From: Paenibacillus_AP thailandensis
Lineage (GTDB): Bacteria; Bacillota; Bacilli; Paenibacillales; Paenibacillaceae
DNA length: 64,000 nucleotides
Reading direction: 5' to 3'
Assembly (NCBI RefSeq): GCF_042685365.1
Contig: NZ_JBHUMY010000007.1
Coordinates: 303,381-367,380 of the forward strand
Each line of letters starts with the position of its first letter. Position 1 is the stretch's first letter. The notes below the pieces were generated by a model. It did no database searches. It had not been told where the DNA came from and saw nothing but the letters and a program-made list of their open reading frames with translations. The position numbers and the translations under genes were made by a program. Below are positions 41,529 to 49,260 of the stretch, in pieces.

Positions 41529-41864
41529 TCACCTCAAATGCTTGTCCGGCAGACTGTTTCGTGTACTATCTGCAAGCTCTTTTCTCAACGTCATCAATCT
41601 TTGGAACTCTGAATAATACGCCCTGACTTTCTTTGAATCACATGGTAAAAATTCAATTGGATAGCAGTTGATCTTTAAACCATCCTCATGAATGATTACA
41701 ATCTGATCTTCATCATCTTGGGACTTAACCGACACCGGCCAACCCCCAACTTGACGTGCTCGCTCAAACCATTTCTCATGAATGGCTAGCGAACAGGAGT
41801 AGAGGCTCCCGTTAAACCAAATTCCATTTTGAGTCACGATTCCAATGCCCGACTTTTCTTTCAC
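41529..41864 (-). CDS. Small protein with Mu-transposase C-terminal-like barrel, upstream of tnsA
   Basis: A 111-residue protein. The segment GIVTQNGIWFNGSLYSCSLA, then WFERARQVGGWPVSVKSQDD, recalls the small beta-barrel at the C-terminus of Mu/TnsB-type transposases, followed by a charged helix. It may be a TnsB-site-related accessory factor or a regulator of the element. GTG at 41864 is chosen for its GGGGTG site 7 bases upstream; the stop codon lies in the ribosome site of tnsA, so the two were coupled. Family call is tentative. Confidence 0.55.
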   Translation of the reverse strand: MKEKSGIGIVTQNGIWFNGSLYSCSLAIHEKWFERARQVGGWPVSVKSQDDEDQIVIIHEDGLKINCYPIEFLPCDSKKVRAYYSEFQRLMTLRKELADSTRNSLPDKHLR

Positions 41865-41921
41865 TTGGTAACACCCCAATATGTTTTGGTGATATTACCA
41901 TATTTACACTTTCCGGATATT

Positions 41922-42269
41922 TTAATCCGTTTTCGGATATTTATTTTTTCTCTTTTTGATTTCTATAATTTCGTAGAGCTCATTTTTCTCTTGAGCAGGG
42001 AGTGCACGAATACTGGTAAGCAGCTTTAATTCCTCTCTTGATATATAGGTTGGAGTTTGAGAGAAAGATTCGTCATCATCTGAAAGCAGCCAATTAAGAT
42101 CACATTGGAACGTGTTTTTAAGCGCAATGATCGTTTCACACGATGGCAAACAAACCCCGCGTTCAATATCACTAAGCGTTCCTTGCGAAACGCCGATTTT
42201 CAGTGCAAATTCTTTCTGATTCAACTCATGCGATTTTCGGATAGTTCTGACTTTCTCGCCCAGATTCAA
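41922..42269 (-). CDS. XRE family regulator at the right end of the Tn7-like element
   Basis: A 115-residue protein with a Cro/CI helix-turn-helix at 1-62 (FALKIGVSQGTLSDIERGVC, then LPSCETIIALKNTF) and a short charged tail. TTG start with GGAG 10 bases upstream. Being the first gene inside the right end, ahead of the tns remnants, it is well placed to repress the transposition genes. Confidence 0.85.
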   Translation of the reverse strand: MNLGEKVRTIRKSHELNQKEFALKIGVSQGTLSDIERGVCLPSCETIIALKNTFQCDLNWLLSDDDESFSQTPTYISREELKLLTSIRALPAQEKNELYEIIEIKKRKNKYPKTD

Positions 42270-42296
42270 ACCGGATCAACTCCAAAAAAAGAAAAT

Positions 42297-42325
42297 AACC
42301 CCGCAAATATTCCATTTACGGGGTT
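42297..42325 (-). terminator. Terminator insulating the element from glmS read-through
   Basis: AACCCCG pairs with CGGGGTT over a 15-base loop; on the minus strand TATTTTCTTTTTTT follows. It lies just inside the element's right end, so transcripts leaving glmS stop before the XRE gene. Confidence 0.75.
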
Positions 42326-42372
42326 CATGCTCATGATGTCTGTTTTATCGGAGTAAATGCTGAAGCACCCAG

Positions 42373-42462
42373 CAGTCTAACACTTTATTTACTCAGTCTA
42401 AAACTTTATTTTCACGGTCTAACACTTTATTTTTCAGTCTAATACTTTATTTTCACCGAACA
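42373..42462 (-). repeat. Right end of the Tn7-like element: terminal repeat and four packed TnsB-site-like repeats
   Basis: Copies at 42373-42391, 42394-42412, 42415-42433 and 42435-42453, 20-21 bp apart, then the 9-bp tip ending in ACA (TGT on the minus strand) at 42462. Plus-strand consensus is CAGTCTAANACTTTATTTT. Confidence 0.9.
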
Positions 42463-42487
42463 ACAACATGAAATGCGTTTATTACCC
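42463..42487. other. attTn7 junction, 25 bp between transposon end and glmS stop
   Basis: The spacing from the glmS stop to the transposon tip is exactly that of Tn7. The pentamer ACAAC next to the tip is compared with AAAAC at the left flank (27258-27262). Confidence 0.85.
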
Positions 42488-44320
42488 CTATTCCACCGTC
42501 ACGCTCTTCGCCAGGTTCCTCGGCTTATCCACGTCGTTGCCGCGGGCGAGCGAGGCGTAGTAGGAGATCAGCTGCATCGGGATAACCGACACGGCCGGCG
42601 ACAGGAGCGGCAGCGTCTTCGGAATGGCGAACAGCTCATCGACAGATTTCGCGGCTTCCGTTTCGGCTCCGGCGTTCACGATGCCCAGCACGTGCGCACC
42701 GCGCGCCTTCACTTCCTTAATGTTGCTGAGCGTCTTCTCGTACAGCTCTTCTTGCGTCACCAGCGCGATAACCGGAATGCCTTCCTCGATCAACGCCAGC
42801 GTGCCGTGCTTCAGTTCTCCGGCCGCATAAGCTTCGGAATGGATATACGATATTTCCTTCAGCTTCAGCGAACCTTCCTGCGATACGGCGTAATCGACGC
42901 CGCGGCCGATGAAGAACAGGTTGTCGTGCTTCGAGATCGACTCCGCGATTTGGCGAAGCACCGCTTTCTGATCCAACACGCTTTGCACCTGCTCCGGAAG
43001 CTTCTGCATCGCCCCAAGAACATCGGCAATCTCCGATTGCTCCTTCGTGCCAAGCGTTTGAGCGAGGTACAAGCCGAACAGGTAGAAGATAATCAGCTGC
43101 GTCGTATACGCTTTGGTCGAGGCGACCGCGATTTCCGGGCCGGCCGACGTAATCAGCACGTCGTCCGCTTCGCGGGCAATCGAGCTGCCGACGACGTTCG
43201 TGATCGCCAGAACGCGCGCCCCGTTACGCTTCGCTTCGCGAAGCGCCGCAAGCGTGTCGGCCGTTTCGCCGGATTGGCTTACGACAATAACGAGCGTATC
43301 CGGCGTAATGATCGGCGAACGATAACGGTATTCGGAAGCCACGTCCGTTTCGACCGGAATACGGGCAAGCGTTTCAATGATCGTTTTGCCTACGAGGCCG
43401 GCGTGATAAGCCGTGCCGCAAGCGACGATATGAATTTTTCGGATGTCCTTCACGTATTCCGCCGTCATGCTCAGCTCGTTCAGCTGCACCGACCTGCCGT
43501 CTTCCGCCACGCGACCCATCATCGTATCGCGATAAGCCTTCGGCTGCTCGTGGATTTCCTTCATCATAAAGTGATCGTATCCGGCTTTCTCCGCGGTTAC
43601 GAGGTCCCAATCGACATGAACTATTTCCTTGGAAATAGTTTCGCCGTCGGTCGTCATCAATTCGACACCGCCGCGTGTCAGCACGGCCATTTCGCCGTCG
43701 TTCAAAATATAAACGTCGCGCGTATGCTCGAGAATAGCCGGAATGTCGGAACCGATAAAGTTCTCCCCTTCCCCGATTCCGATAACGAGCGGACTTGCGA
43801 AACGTACCGCCACAAGGCGCTCCGGCTCGTATTCCGTCAGCACGCCAAGCGCAAATGCGCCGCGCATCTTGCGAACCGCGCGCTGCACCGCTTCGACAAT
43901 GTCGCCTTTGTACTCCTCGGCAACCAGATGCGAAATAACTTCCGTATCCGTCTCCGACACGAATACATGGCCTTTCGCGATGAGCTCTTCCTTCAAATCC
44001 AGGTAGTTCTCGATAATGCCGTTGTGCACGACCGAGAATTTCGCCGAATTGTCGGTATGCGGGTGCGAGTTCACGTCCGACGGCTTGCCGTGCGTAGCCC
44101 AGCGCGTATGGCCGATGCCTACGAAGCCGTGCAGCGGCTCGTCGCGCAATTTGTCTTCGAGCACGGCGAGGCGTCCTTTCGATTTCGACACTTCCAGACC
44201 GTTGTTCGTAAACACGGCGATGCCCGCAGAATCGTACCCGCGGTATTCCAGCTTCTTCAATCCTTCGATAAGAATGTCCTGCGAGTCGCGCTTGCCGATA
44301 TATCCTACAATTCCACACAT
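42488..44320 (-). CDS. glmS: Glutamine--fructose-6-phosphate aminotransferase (isomerizing)
   Basis: A 610-residue enzyme making glucosamine-6-phosphate, the first step of the UDP-GlcNAc and peptidoglycan precursor pathway. The N-terminal glutaminase starts with the nucleophile Cys2 (MCGIVGYIG). Two SIS isomerase domains follow (about 290-430 and 460-600) with SQSGETADTLAALREAK, and the C-terminus is DVDKPRNLAKSVTVE, whose coding sequence is the TnsD docking site of Tn7 elements. A GGAGG site lies before the ATG. Expression is controlled by the ribozyme in its long leader. Confidence 0.97.
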   Translation of the reverse strand: MCGIVGYIGKRDSQDILIEGLKKLEYRGYDSAGIAVFTNNGLEVSKSKGRLAVLEDKLRDEPLHGFVGIGHTRWATHGKPSDVNSHPHTDNSAKFSVVHNGIIENYLDLKEELIAKGHVFVSETDTEVISHLVAEEYKGDIVEAVQRAVRKMRGAFALGVLTEYEPERLVAVRFASPLVIGIGEGENFIGSDIPAILEHTRDVYILNDGEMAVLTRGGVELMTTDGETISKEIVHVDWDLVTAEKAGYDHFMMKEIHEQPKAYRDTMMGRVAEDGRSVQLNELSMTAEYVKDIRKIHIVACGTAYHAGLVGKTIIETLARIPVETDVASEYRYRSPIITPDTLVIVVSQSGETADTLAALREAKRNGARVLAITNVVGSSIAREADDVLITSAGPEIAVASTKAYTTQLIIFYLFGLYLAQTLGTKEQSEIADVLGAMQKLPEQVQSVLDQKAVLRQIAESISKHDNLFFIGRGVDYAVSQEGSLKLKEISYIHSEAYAAGELKHGTLALIEEGIPVIALVTQEELYEKTLSNIKEVKARGAHVLGIVNAGAETEAAKSVDELFAIPKTLPLLSPAVSVIPMQLISYYASLARGNDVDKPRNLAKSVTVE

Positions 44321-44412
44321 AATGAAACAGACCTCCGTTACGGTATAATGCCGTATTCCGGATGCCCGCCGCTAGCGCAACACAGGCGTTATTCGGTTGT
44401 CACATCTGCATC

Positions 44413-44455
44413 ATGACCCGGTTCGATCCTTAGCGATCGGACGCTTACGGGTCAT
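44413..44455 (-). promoter_or_regulatory. Hairpin in the glmS leader
   Basis: ATGACCCG pairs with CGGGTCAT, with an inner CGATC/GATCG stem. It lies between the ribozyme and the glmS start. No T tract follows, so its role is unclear. Confidence 0.5.
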
Positions 44456-44594
44456 TCCAAAATAAGGCGCGTTGTTCCGCCATCTTTCGCGATTGGTAAT
44501 GTGTAACCCTTCTGCCCGTGCCAAGCCCTTCCGGCGGCATCGCAGACATACGGGAGCATGAATGTTCGATCAAATTAATAATGACATGCTGCCT

Positions 44595-44816
44595 GCCGAA
44601 CGTTTGTGGAATCGGTCGCCCGATTCTTTTGCGTTGCGGCTTAACGGTTGGCAGATTAACCGGGAGGTCCCCGCCGAACTGCTCGAACGCCTCCACCTCG
44701 TCAGCTTCCCGTATGAACGTCTCTTTGCCGTTGTTTTAGCTTAGTGTGGGCTTAACGCCGCCCCGCCATTCAGCTAACCCCGCTTCGAGACCGTTCATCA
44801 CGCAAGCTCTGGCGCT
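44595..44816 (-). promoter_or_regulatory. glmS ribozyme-riboswitch (GlcN6P-responsive)
   Basis: On the minus strand the leader contains the cleavage-site motif AAGCGCCAGAGCTTG (cut expected between 44816 and 44815), the core GACGAGGTGGAGG (44690-44702) and the strongly conserved TTCGGCGGGGACCTCCCGG (44660-44678), then a GAATCGG/CCGATTC stem. This order fits the known glmS ribozyme, which self-cleaves when glucosamine-6-phosphate binds and so marks the mRNA for decay. The 3' border is approximate. Confidence 0.85.
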
Positions 44817-44870
44817 TATGAAACCTTTACAACCTCTGCCCTCGCTTTCCTTCCGGAATGATATTAATCA

Positions 44871-44899
44871 ATCATATTCATTTTTGGGTCATTGTGCAA
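44871..44899 (-). promoter_or_regulatory. glmS promoter
   Basis: TTGCAC (44894-44899) and TATGAT (44871-44876) are separated by 17 bases, placing the start of transcription about 48 bases before the ribozyme cleavage site. Confidence 0.7.
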
Positions 44900-45291
44900 C
44901 CTTTTTACGCCATAAATCATCGGAATGAACGATTTCTAATGCCCAATTCCGAAGATTGCCGTACATCAAACGACGCTTCGATCGGAAACGTTAATCCCGT
45001 TGAACGTTTAACCGCTTAAACGCTCCGATCCGCTTCGGCAAGGGCCTTGGGCAATTGCCTAAGACCCTGAATGCGAAGCGAACATGCCTAAACGACTTTG
45101 TCCTCCTTATCGAAGGACAGACCGTTTCGGCGTTATAGAACGAACTGACGCCAGTCCCCGGCAATCGTTGGCGAGAGAAGCACGACAGCGCAACAGATGA
45201 GCCATCGCCTGGCGATGTCGCTTTGCTGCTCCCGCCTTCGCACAACGTCCCGGCTTGTCCAGCCGCCCGTCCGGCAGGCTCCCGCCGCCGA
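44900..45291. other. Intergenic region between glmM and the glmS promoter
   Basis: No gene supported. Short hairpins occur (CATCGC/GCGATG at 45203-45217; GTCCT/AGGAC at 45098-45118), but none has a T tract typical of a terminator. An 84-codon open frame here has no family features. Confidence 0.4.
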
Positions 45292-46632
45292 TTAACCGAG
45301 CTCCTGCTTCACCACTTCCGCGATGCGCGCCACATACGCTTCGACCTGCGCCTTATCCGGCGCTTCGGCCATGACGCGAATGAGCGACTCCGTGCCGGAA
45401 GGACGAACGAGCACGCGGCCGTTGTCGCCAAGCTCCCGCTCCACTTCTTCCACGGCCGCCGCAATCGCGGCGTTGCCGGCGTACAGCCCTTTGTCCGCGA
45501 CGCGCACGTTGACGAGCACCTGCGGATACTTCGTCATCAGCTGCTTCAATTCGCCCAGCGTCTTGCCCGATTCAACAAGCGTATCGACAAGCTGCAGCGC
45601 CGTCAGAATGCCGTCTCCGGTCGTGTTGTAATCGAGGAAAATGACATGCCCCGACTGTTCGCCGCCCAGGTTGTAGCCGCCTTTGCGCATTTCCTCCATG
45701 ACGTAGCGGTCGCCCACGGCTGTCTGCGCCGTATTCAGGCCAAGCCTCTTGGCCGCTTTGAAAAAGCCGATATTCGCCATCACCGTCGTGACGATCGTAT
45801 CGTTCGCCAGCTTGCCGGCTTTCTTCATCCGGTCGCCGCAAATGCACAAAATATAGTCGCCGTCGACTTCTTCGCCGCGCTCGTCGATCGCAATGAGACG
45901 GTCGGCGTCGCCGTCGAAGGACAAGCCGAGCTGAGCCCCGTGCTTCAGCACCTGCTCGCGCAAATATTCCGGATGCGTCGAGCCTACTCCGGCGTTAATG
46001 TTGCGGCCGTCCGGCTCCGCGCCCACCGTCACGACATCGGCGCCAAGCTCGCGGAAGATGCGCGGCGCCAGCTCGTAAGCCGCTCCGTTCGCGCAGTCGA
46101 GCACGATTTTCAGCCCGTCGAAACGGTGTCCGACCGTCGTCTTCAAATACTCGAGATAACGCTGCTTCGCCTCTTCGTCCACCGTCACGGTGCCGATCTC
46201 TCCGCCTACCGGACGCGGCAGCGTATCTTCCTCGGCGTCGATCAGCTTCTCGATTTCGAGCTCAGTCTCGTCGGACAGCTTAAAGCCGTCCCCGCCAAAA
46301 AATTTAATGCCGTTATCTTGAACCGGATTATGGGAGGCGGAAATCATAACGCCGGCGTCGGCCTTCAATTCCCGCGTCAAATAAGCGACAGCCGGCGTCG
46401 ACACGACGCCGAGCCGGATGACGCTTGCGCCGATCGACAGAAGGCCCGCGATAAGCGCCGCCTCCAGCATCGGCCCCGATACGCGCGTATCCAGCCCGAT
46501 GACGACTTTCGGCTTCTCCGACTGTCCCGTCAGAACGTAACCGCCGCACCGGCCGATCTTGTAAGCCAGCTCGGGAGTCAGCCCTTCGTTGGCTACGCCT
46601 CTTACACCGTCAGTTCCAAAATACTTCCCCAT
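45292..46632 (-). CDS. glmM: Phosphoglucosamine mutase
   Basis: A 446-residue alpha-D-phosphohexomutase turning glucosamine-6-phosphate into glucosamine-1-phosphate. It starts MGKYFGTDGVRGVAN, has the phosphoserine loop SASHNP (Ser100), the metal loop DGDADR near 240, and the sugar loop and phosphate-binding VRPSGTESLIRVM near the end. It follows cdaR by 35 bp. In B. subtilis, GlmM also binds CdaA and inhibits c-di-AMP synthesis, consistent with this cdaA-cdaR-glmM order. Confidence 0.97.
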   Translation of the reverse strand: MGKYFGTDGVRGVANEGLTPELAYKIGRCGGYVLTGQSEKPKVVIGLDTRVSGPMLEAALIAGLLSIGASVIRLGVVSTPAVAYLTRELKADAGVMISASHNPVQDNGIKFFGGDGFKLSDETELEIEKLIDAEEDTLPRPVGGEIGTVTVDEEAKQRYLEYLKTTVGHRFDGLKIVLDCANGAAYELAPRIFRELGADVVTVGAEPDGRNINAGVGSTHPEYLREQVLKHGAQLGLSFDGDADRLIAIDERGEEVDGDYILCICGDRMKKAGKLANDTIVTTVMANIGFFKAAKRLGLNTAQTAVGDRYVMEEMRKGGYNLGGEQSGHVIFLDYNTTGDGILTALQLVDTLVESGKTLGELKQLMTKYPQVLVNVRVADKGLYAGNAAIAAAVEEVERELGDNGRVLVRPSGTESLIRVMAEAPDKAQVEAYVARIAEVVKQELG

Positions 46633-46667
46633 ATCTATTCGACCCCTTTACGTTCCATCAATGTAGT

Positions 46668-48113
46668 CTATTCATTCCCCGGCTTGTTTGTCGCGTTGCC
46701 GCTTCCGCTATCATCTGCGCTGCCATTGCCGGGTTCTTCGCTCGACTCCTCGCTTCCGGAACCGCCGTCGTTTCCGGCCTCTCCCTCATCCGGGTCGAAA
46801 ACGCCGGTTGATCCGTCGCTATCCGGCGGAGCCGTTCCGCCGGTACCCGTCGCAGGAGGGCTATCTCCCGGAGTCGGCGTAGCCGAAGCATCCGACAGCA
46901 CCACCGTTGCCGTCAGCTCTTGTCCTTCTTTTAAATAGACGAAGCTTGGCAGGTCAACCTTCAGTTCAACATTATGCTTCCCGGCCGCAAGTCCCGTCAA
47001 ATCGGCCGTTACGCGGACGTCGCTTGCCTGAAGCCCGGCAAGCAGCTCTTTCGAACCGCTGACGGTCAGATCCAGCAGCCCCGCCTCCGGCGTCTCCCAT
47101 TCCGCTTTCAAGCCGTCTTCAAGCCCCGTTGCGTCAATCGGGACGCCGCTGAGCGTTTTCTCCTCCGCTTGGTCGACCTTGTAGGTGACCGTAACAGCCG
47201 ACGGTTCCGTCTTAACGACGCCGTCGGCGAGCTTCAGCTTCACTTCCATGCTGCCGGACTCGGTCAGCTTCGACAGATCGACGACGACGCCGGGATAGCT
47301 GTCCATCTCATCCAGCACCTTTCGGCTGGCATACACGACCACCCGGTCCACCGAAGCGTAGAGGGAGTCGATGCTGACCCCTTCCGGCAGCTGGCCCGTA
47401 TAGCTGATTTTGAGCGGCAGCTCCTTCGACGGAGGCAGAACGCTCTGCTGCACCTCGACCGTTTCCGGGCTTACCTTCGCATCGGTCATTTCTTTGCCTT
47501 CCGTATCGTAAACGACAACCTTCGCCTTCCTGTCCGTCACCGTTCCGGTGGCACCGTCGATGTTGACTTTCACCTTCACCGCGGCGACGAAAGGCATCTC
47601 GTCCTTCGGCAGAATCACATTAACCGACGGAGACGACACCGTGGCATCCCCGACGATATAACCTTCAGCGGGCTGGCCTTCCGTTTCCACCTGAACGTCG
47701 AACGCCTTCGTTTCGATCTCCACAATCTCCACTTTGACCGAGCTTGGCGACATTTCCGTCGCCTGTACGCCGTTCGGCAAATCCGCCTTCAGCGCCAAAT
47801 AATGCTCGCCCGGCCCAAGACCGGACAAATCGGCTTTCACCTGATAATCCGAATCGTCGGCCGTAAGGAGCTCCGATCTTCGCCCTTGGACGACCATGCG
47901 AACCGACGTCGGCTCCATGCCAACCAGGGCGTATTTCGTTTCGTCAAGCCCTTCGGGGCGAATTTGCAGCGCTTCGAATATTTTGGTGTCCGTGCTGGAC
48001 GTAACCGTCGTGGCCGGAGCTTCCTGGTCCAGATGCACGACCGCCCATAGCATCACGGCGATGACAACCGATACGATCTTGAGCGCGGTAGGCTGGCTCA
48101 TCCATTTATCCAT
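46668..48113 (-). CDS. cdaR: CdaR (YbbR-domain) regulator of c-di-AMP synthesis
   Basis: A 481-residue envelope protein with an N-terminal membrane helix (10-27, IVSVVIAVMLWAVVHLD), four YbbR-type repeats (about 30-410, with recurring pattern such as ALQIRPEGLDETKYALVGME and VTADLTGLAAGKHNVELKVD), and a low-complexity Gly/Ser/Asp/Glu tail of ~65 residues. CdaR binds CdaA and tunes cyclic di-AMP output. It overlaps the end of cdaA by 8 bp, so the two are coupled. Confidence 0.93.
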   Translation of the reverse strand: MDKWMSQPTALKIVSVVIAVMLWAVVHLDQEAPATTVTSSTDTKIFEALQIRPEGLDETKYALVGMEPTSVRMVVQGRRSELLTADDSDYQVKADLSGLGPGEHYLALKADLPNGVQATEMSPSSVKVEIVEIETKAFDVQVETEGQPAEGYIVGDATVSSPSVNVILPKDEMPFVAAVKVKVNIDGATGTVTDRKAKVVVYDTEGKEMTDAKVSPETVEVQQSVLPPSKELPLKISYTGQLPEGVSIDSLYASVDRVVVYASRKVLDEMDSYPGVVVDLSKLTESGSMEVKLKLADGVVKTEPSAVTVTYKVDQAEEKTLSGVPIDATGLEDGLKAEWETPEAGLLDLTVSGSKELLAGLQASDVRVTADLTGLAAGKHNVELKVDLPSFVYLKEGQELTATVVLSDASATPTPGDSPPATGTGGTAPPDSDGSTGVFDPDEGEAGNDGGSGSEESSEEPGNGSADDSGSGNATNKPGNE

Positions 48114-48948
48114 CGCGCCGCCCCCCGATCCGTTTCCAGAACGAGACGAAGGCCCGTTCCTTCTCCTTCGTGTTGGTCGTCTCCGTCAGCTCGTCGAACA
48201 GCTTCGAGATCAGAGCTTCTTCGTTAATATCGCGAACGACCATGCCGTTCATCGCCAGGGAGACTTGTCCGGTTTCTTCCGAGACGACGACGGCAAGCGC
48301 GTCGCTGTTCTCGCTGACGCCGATCGCAGCCCGGTGACGGGTGCCAAGCTCCTTGCTGATGAACGGGTTTTCCGACAAAGGCAAATAGCAGGCCGCCGCC
48401 GATATTTGGCTGCCCTGTACGATTACCGCCCCGTCGTGCAGCGGCGTGTTCGGCGTGAATATATTGATGAGCAGCTCCGATGTAATCTGCGATTCCAGCG
48501 GAATGCCCGATTCGACGATTTCGCTCAAGCCCGTTTTCCGTTCGAATACGATCAATGCGCCGATTTTGCGCTTGGCCATATGCTGCACGGCTTTCATCAC
48601 TTCGGCCAGCTGCGCGTTCACGACATCTTTATCGCCGGCGGGAGAACGGCCGAACAGCTTGCCCCGTCCAAGCTGCTCCAGCGCGCGGCGCAGCTCCGGC
48701 TGGAAAATAATGAGCACCGACAAGACGCTGAACGTAAAAATCTGATTCATCAGCCATTTCAGCGTGTACAGATCAAACCAGGTGCTAACCGCCCAAGTGG
48801 CCATCAGCACCAGAATGCCCTTCATCAGTTGAACCGCGCGGGTCCCCCTTACAAGCTGAATCAATTTATAAATGATATAACTGACGATCAGGATATCGAT
48901 AAGATCCTTGATCCAATCATGCCATGTCGTATTTGTGAAATAATCCAT
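48106..48948 (-). CDS. cdaA: Diadenylate cyclase CdaA
   Basis: A 280-residue membrane-bound c-di-AMP synthase. Three N-terminal helices (about 10-90) precede the DAC domain with DGAVIVQG and RHRAAIGVSE, the two catalytic signatures. c-di-AMP controls potassium and cell-wall homeostasis. The ATG at 48948 gives the family start MDYFTNTTWHDWIKDLIDIL; the 35-codon upstream extension is not conserved. Encoded ahead of cdaR and glmM. Confidence 0.96.
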   Translation of the reverse strand: MDYFTNTTWHDWIKDLIDILIVSYIIYKLIQLVRGTRAVQLMKGILVLMATWAVSTWFDLYTLKWLMNQIFTFSVLSVLIIFQPELRRALEQLGRGKLFGRSPAGDKDVVNAQLAEVMKAVQHMAKRKIGALIVFERKTGLSEIVESGIPLESQITSELLINIFTPNTPLHDGAVIVQGSQISAAACYLPLSENPFISKELGTRHRAAIGVSENSDALAVVVSEETGQVSLAMNGMVVRDINEEALISKLFDELTETTNTKEKERAFVSFWKRIGGRRDG

Positions 48949-49230
48949 AAACCAACCCCCGCGCCGGCAGCCCGGCGTTCTTTCGGTTTCTATAAAGCGA
49001 GCGCGGCCGATTTCGGGCGACAATGTTATCGTTTGCCGGGAACGGCTTTGCAACTCCTATTTTACCACATAACAATTTATAAATTGCCAGGGCATCCCGA
49101 TTCTTCAATTCTTATTGGCATGAAGAGCAGCCTCTAATGCTTCGGGAGAAGCTTTTTATATCATAATGGATTTGATGCGCAAAAAACAAACCGGGCCGAA
49201 ACCGTCCAATCCGGCCGAATAAAAAAAGAA
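48949..49230. promoter_or_regulatory. cdaA upstream region with possible extended -10 promoter
   Basis: On the minus strand TGGTAAAAT (-10 box at 49059-49064) looks like an extended -10 element; no good -35 is seen. Nothing else is recognised in this stretch. Confidence 0.35.
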
Positions 49231-49257
49231 AACTGCCGCCCTCGCAGGGAGGCAGTT
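49231..49257 (-). terminator. Terminator after the anti-sigma factor gene
   Basis: AACTGCC pairs with GGCAGTT with an inner CCT/AGG stem; TTTTCTTTTTTT follows on the minus strand. Confidence 0.85.
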
Positions 49258-49260
49258 CGA

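Larger units (their letters stand above)
27263..42462 (-). mobile_element. Decayed Tn7-like transposon at attTn7 (15.2 kb) carrying defence genes
   Basis: Both ends begin TGTTCGRTGAAAATAA and share 25 of 28 bases as terminal inverted repeats. The left end holds three spaced 19-mers and the right end four closely packed ones (consensus AAAATAAAGTNTTAGACTG), the arrangement of TnsB sites in Tn7. The right end lies exactly 25 bp past the glmS stop, the Tn7 insertion point. Flanking pentamers are AAAAC (left) and ACAAC (right), an imperfect target duplication. Inside, tnsA' and 'tnsD remnants and a complete tnsE remain; tnsB and tnsC are absent. Cargo is a type II CBASS operon and a type I restriction-modification operon. 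It cannot transpose by itself. Confidence 0.92.

Noticed and set aside
42373..42453. Four short regular repeats next to glmS, CRISPR-like at first sight
   Set aside because: Unit spacing is 20-21 bp with almost no spacer, and matching inverted copies occur 15 kb away. They are transposon end sites.
42473..44416. 647-codon open frame on the plus strand
   Set aside because: It is the antisense shadow of glmS; composition is Arg/His/Val-rich without any domain, and there is no ribosome site.
44991..45245. 84-codon minus-strand frame between glmM and glmS
   Set aside because: No family features, no ribosome site, and composition like the neighbouring non-coding DNA.
45223..46938. 571-codon open frame on the plus strand
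   Set aside because: Antisense shadow of glmM and the end of cdaR; no recognisable motif.
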